Below, in pieces: positions 62,222-64,000 of a DNA stretch of 64,000 nt; positions within the stretch are counted from its first letter, which is position 1, and each line of letters begins with the position of its first letter. Below the pieces are notes generated by a model that saw only the letters and a program-made list of their open reading frames with translations, was not told the DNA's origin and did not search any database. The DNA comes from Rhynchosporium graminicola (taxonomy: Eukaryota > Ascomycota > Leotiomycetes > Helotiales > Ploettnerulaceae). Location: the NCBI GenBank assembly GCA_900074885.1, contig FJUW01000006.1:560512-624511 (forward strand). Direction: 5' to 3'. A program made the position numbers and the translations under genes.

Positions 62222-64000
62222 AATATTAAGATAAAAGCACTTATCGATTCAGGAGCTATAGGACGCTTTATAAACTCAGCCTTTATTAAGAAATAGAATA
62301 TTCCTACTATTATTAACCTAAAATTATATCGCTTTACTTTATTAGACGGAAAAGGCGCCGGAATAGATAGATAAGTCCGCAGAAGAATAAGAGGAATAAA
62401 GATAGTTATTAATAGATACGAAAAAATACTTTATTTTAATATTATACTTACTAGATAATACGATATTATATTAGGAATATTATAGCTATATAATTATAAT
62501 CCTAGTATAAACTAAGTAACTAAGAAAGTTATATTTAGTAATTATAAATATAAATATAATTAACTAGCTAGTAAACGAGAGGCTAGCGACGCTTCCCTAA
62601 CAATAATACCGATAGACTCTAGCTACTTAAATCAGGTTCCTAGTTAGTTAGAACCTAGGAATTATCTTAGTTAAATAGATAATATTCGGGAGTAACTACC
62701 CGAATTATATAGGAAGTTCTTAAAATTATTCGAGGATCCGTAGGATATAAGAGCTCTACTTAAGTATAAACCCTAAGATTATAAGATAAACTTTAAGGAT
62801 AGATTTATACTTATCGTAGAGAAACTTTATTATTATAACTATAATACTATAAGGATACTTAAGGAGTATTAGAAGTTAAGTATAAAAAAAGGATAGATTC
62901 GGAAATCTAAGTTATCTTATACTATTAATATACTAGTAGTTAAGAAAGCAGGAGATCTTAAAGGGAGACCTTATAGAGATTATCGGATAATTAATAATAA
63001 AACTATAAGGGATATATACCCTTTACTAAATACTTAGTACCTGCGGGATAAGCTAGCTAGAGTAAAGATATATACTAAGTTAGATTAATATAACATATTT
63101 AATATAATCCGAATTAAGGAGGGATATAAGTAGAAGACTAATTTCGTATTACCCTTAGAGCTATAGGAATATATAGTAATACTATTCGGCTTAACTAATA
63201 CCTTAGCTATATATTAAAGGCAGAATAATAATATTCTTAAGGACTTTATTAGGAAATTCGCTATATATTACCTAGATAATATCCTAGTATACTCGGAAAC
63301 TATTAAGGTATACTAGAGCTATATTACCTAAGTTATAGAAGTATTATATAAGGTAGATTCTAGACTAAAGATATCGAAATATGAATTCTCAGTTAAGTAA
63401 GTTACTTTTCTAGAGTATATTATTTACTTAGGAGAGATAAGTATTAACCCGGAGAAAATTAAAGCTATAAAGGAATAAGAATCTCTAAAGAATATTAAGG
63501 ATATATAATTATAGTTAGATTTCGCTAATTTTTACTAATAGTTTATTAGAAACTATTCTAAGATTACCGAACTACTTATAAGCTTAATAAGGAAGGATAT
63601 TCTTTTTACTTAGATTAGCTAGTATAAGGAAGCTTTTCGGAGAATTAAGAAAGAATTCATAAGAGAACTAATCCTATATAGTTTCGATAAAGAGAAGGAA
63701 AGTATAGTAGAAATAGATACCTCTAATACTTATACTAGCGTAGTATACCTATAGTAAGATAACAAAGGATAATTATACTTAGTCGCTTACTTTTCAGAAA
63801 AAATATCTCCGGCCGAATAGAACTATAATATCTATAAGAAAGAACTTATAGCGATTATTAAAGTACTTAAATACTAGAAAATATACTTATAAGGAGCTAA
63901 GTTCCTAGTTATTATCTATACTAATTATATAAATCTTCGAACCTTTATAACTACTAAAGTCTTAGATAATCGTCGATTAGCTTAATAGTCTAAGGAACTT

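Larger units (their letters stand above)
54246..64000 (+). mobile_element. Gypsy element E, interrupted by D, runs off the window
   Basis: The LTR starts TGTCACGAACC at 54246 and ends near 54743. Gag capsid follows at about 54840-55480 (FNRDKFEADSLKVLQITLF, YRGLKDYIKDKLSRTEKL). A CCHC-type knuckle lies near 55608-55660 (YYICSKLRYLVYN, with Cys-to-Tyr changes). Element D interrupts at 56469/62222. After D comes the protease active site ALIDSGAIGRFINSAF (about 62231-62280), then reverse transcriptase (about 62740-63500, with YLDN for YLDD near 63270-63285) and RNase H text to the window edge. TAG/TAA stops at former Trp/Gln codons are frequent. No second LTR is inside the window. Confidence 0.82.

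Overview
The window looks like nuclear DNA of a filamentous ascomycete (Pezizomycotina). Its genes have short spliceosomal introns of 43-118 nt with GTATGT/GTAAGT donors and CTGAC/CTAAT branch sites. The families are typical of plant- or litter-associated fungi: an Egh16/MAS/GAS-like appressorial protein, fungal DUF6594, and a Dal5-type MFS carrier. Repeats carry heavy RIP-like damage, with TpG and CpA converted to TpA. I lean towards Leotiomycetes, but that is a guess.

The layout is a gene island between two AT-rich transposon graveyards. Bases 1 to about 19,850 are RIP-mutated nested LTR retrotransposons. These are two copia relics on + (1-726, 727-~1555), one full gypsy chromovirus A on - (2061-9834) inserted into a second copy B on + (~1890-2060 and 9835-15054), the 5' half of a copia element on - (15055-17916), and the tail of a third gypsy copy C (17917-18561). 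Bases ~53,345-64,000 are a second nest. A Tc1/mariner relic is cut at 54,245 by a gypsy element E, whose protease region is cut by a complete gypsy element D (56,470-62,221, 217-bp LTRs, AATAT target duplication). E runs off the window edge.

The island (~19,860-53,340) has normal composition and holds eight gene models that close in frame plus one pseudogene. They are: a broken APH-fold kinase (~20,120-20,882, +), an Egh16-like secreted protein (23,086-24,017, +), mitochondrial GatB/PET112 (26,493-28,313, -), a DUF6594 membrane protein (30,462-32,550, +), a tiny secreted RlpA/barwin-like beta-barrel protein (33,348-33,970, +), a membrane-anchored alpha/beta hydrolase (39,168-41,105, -), VPS41 of the HOPS complex (42,794-46,840, -), a mitochondrial RMND1/Mrx10-like DUF155 protein (47,173-48,428, +) and an MFS anion/allantoate-type permease (50,664-52,441, +).

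The genes do not form a pathway. The list mixes organelle housekeeping (GatB, the Mrx10-like protein, VPS41) with two small secreted proteins of the kind often seen as host-interaction candidates. Between the genes are long spacers of 0.3-5 kb with microsatellites and one cluster of degraded reading frames (37,990-39,110). The most unusual signal is a reading frame antisense to pol, kept in both long gypsy copies between the chromodomain and the 3' LTR.
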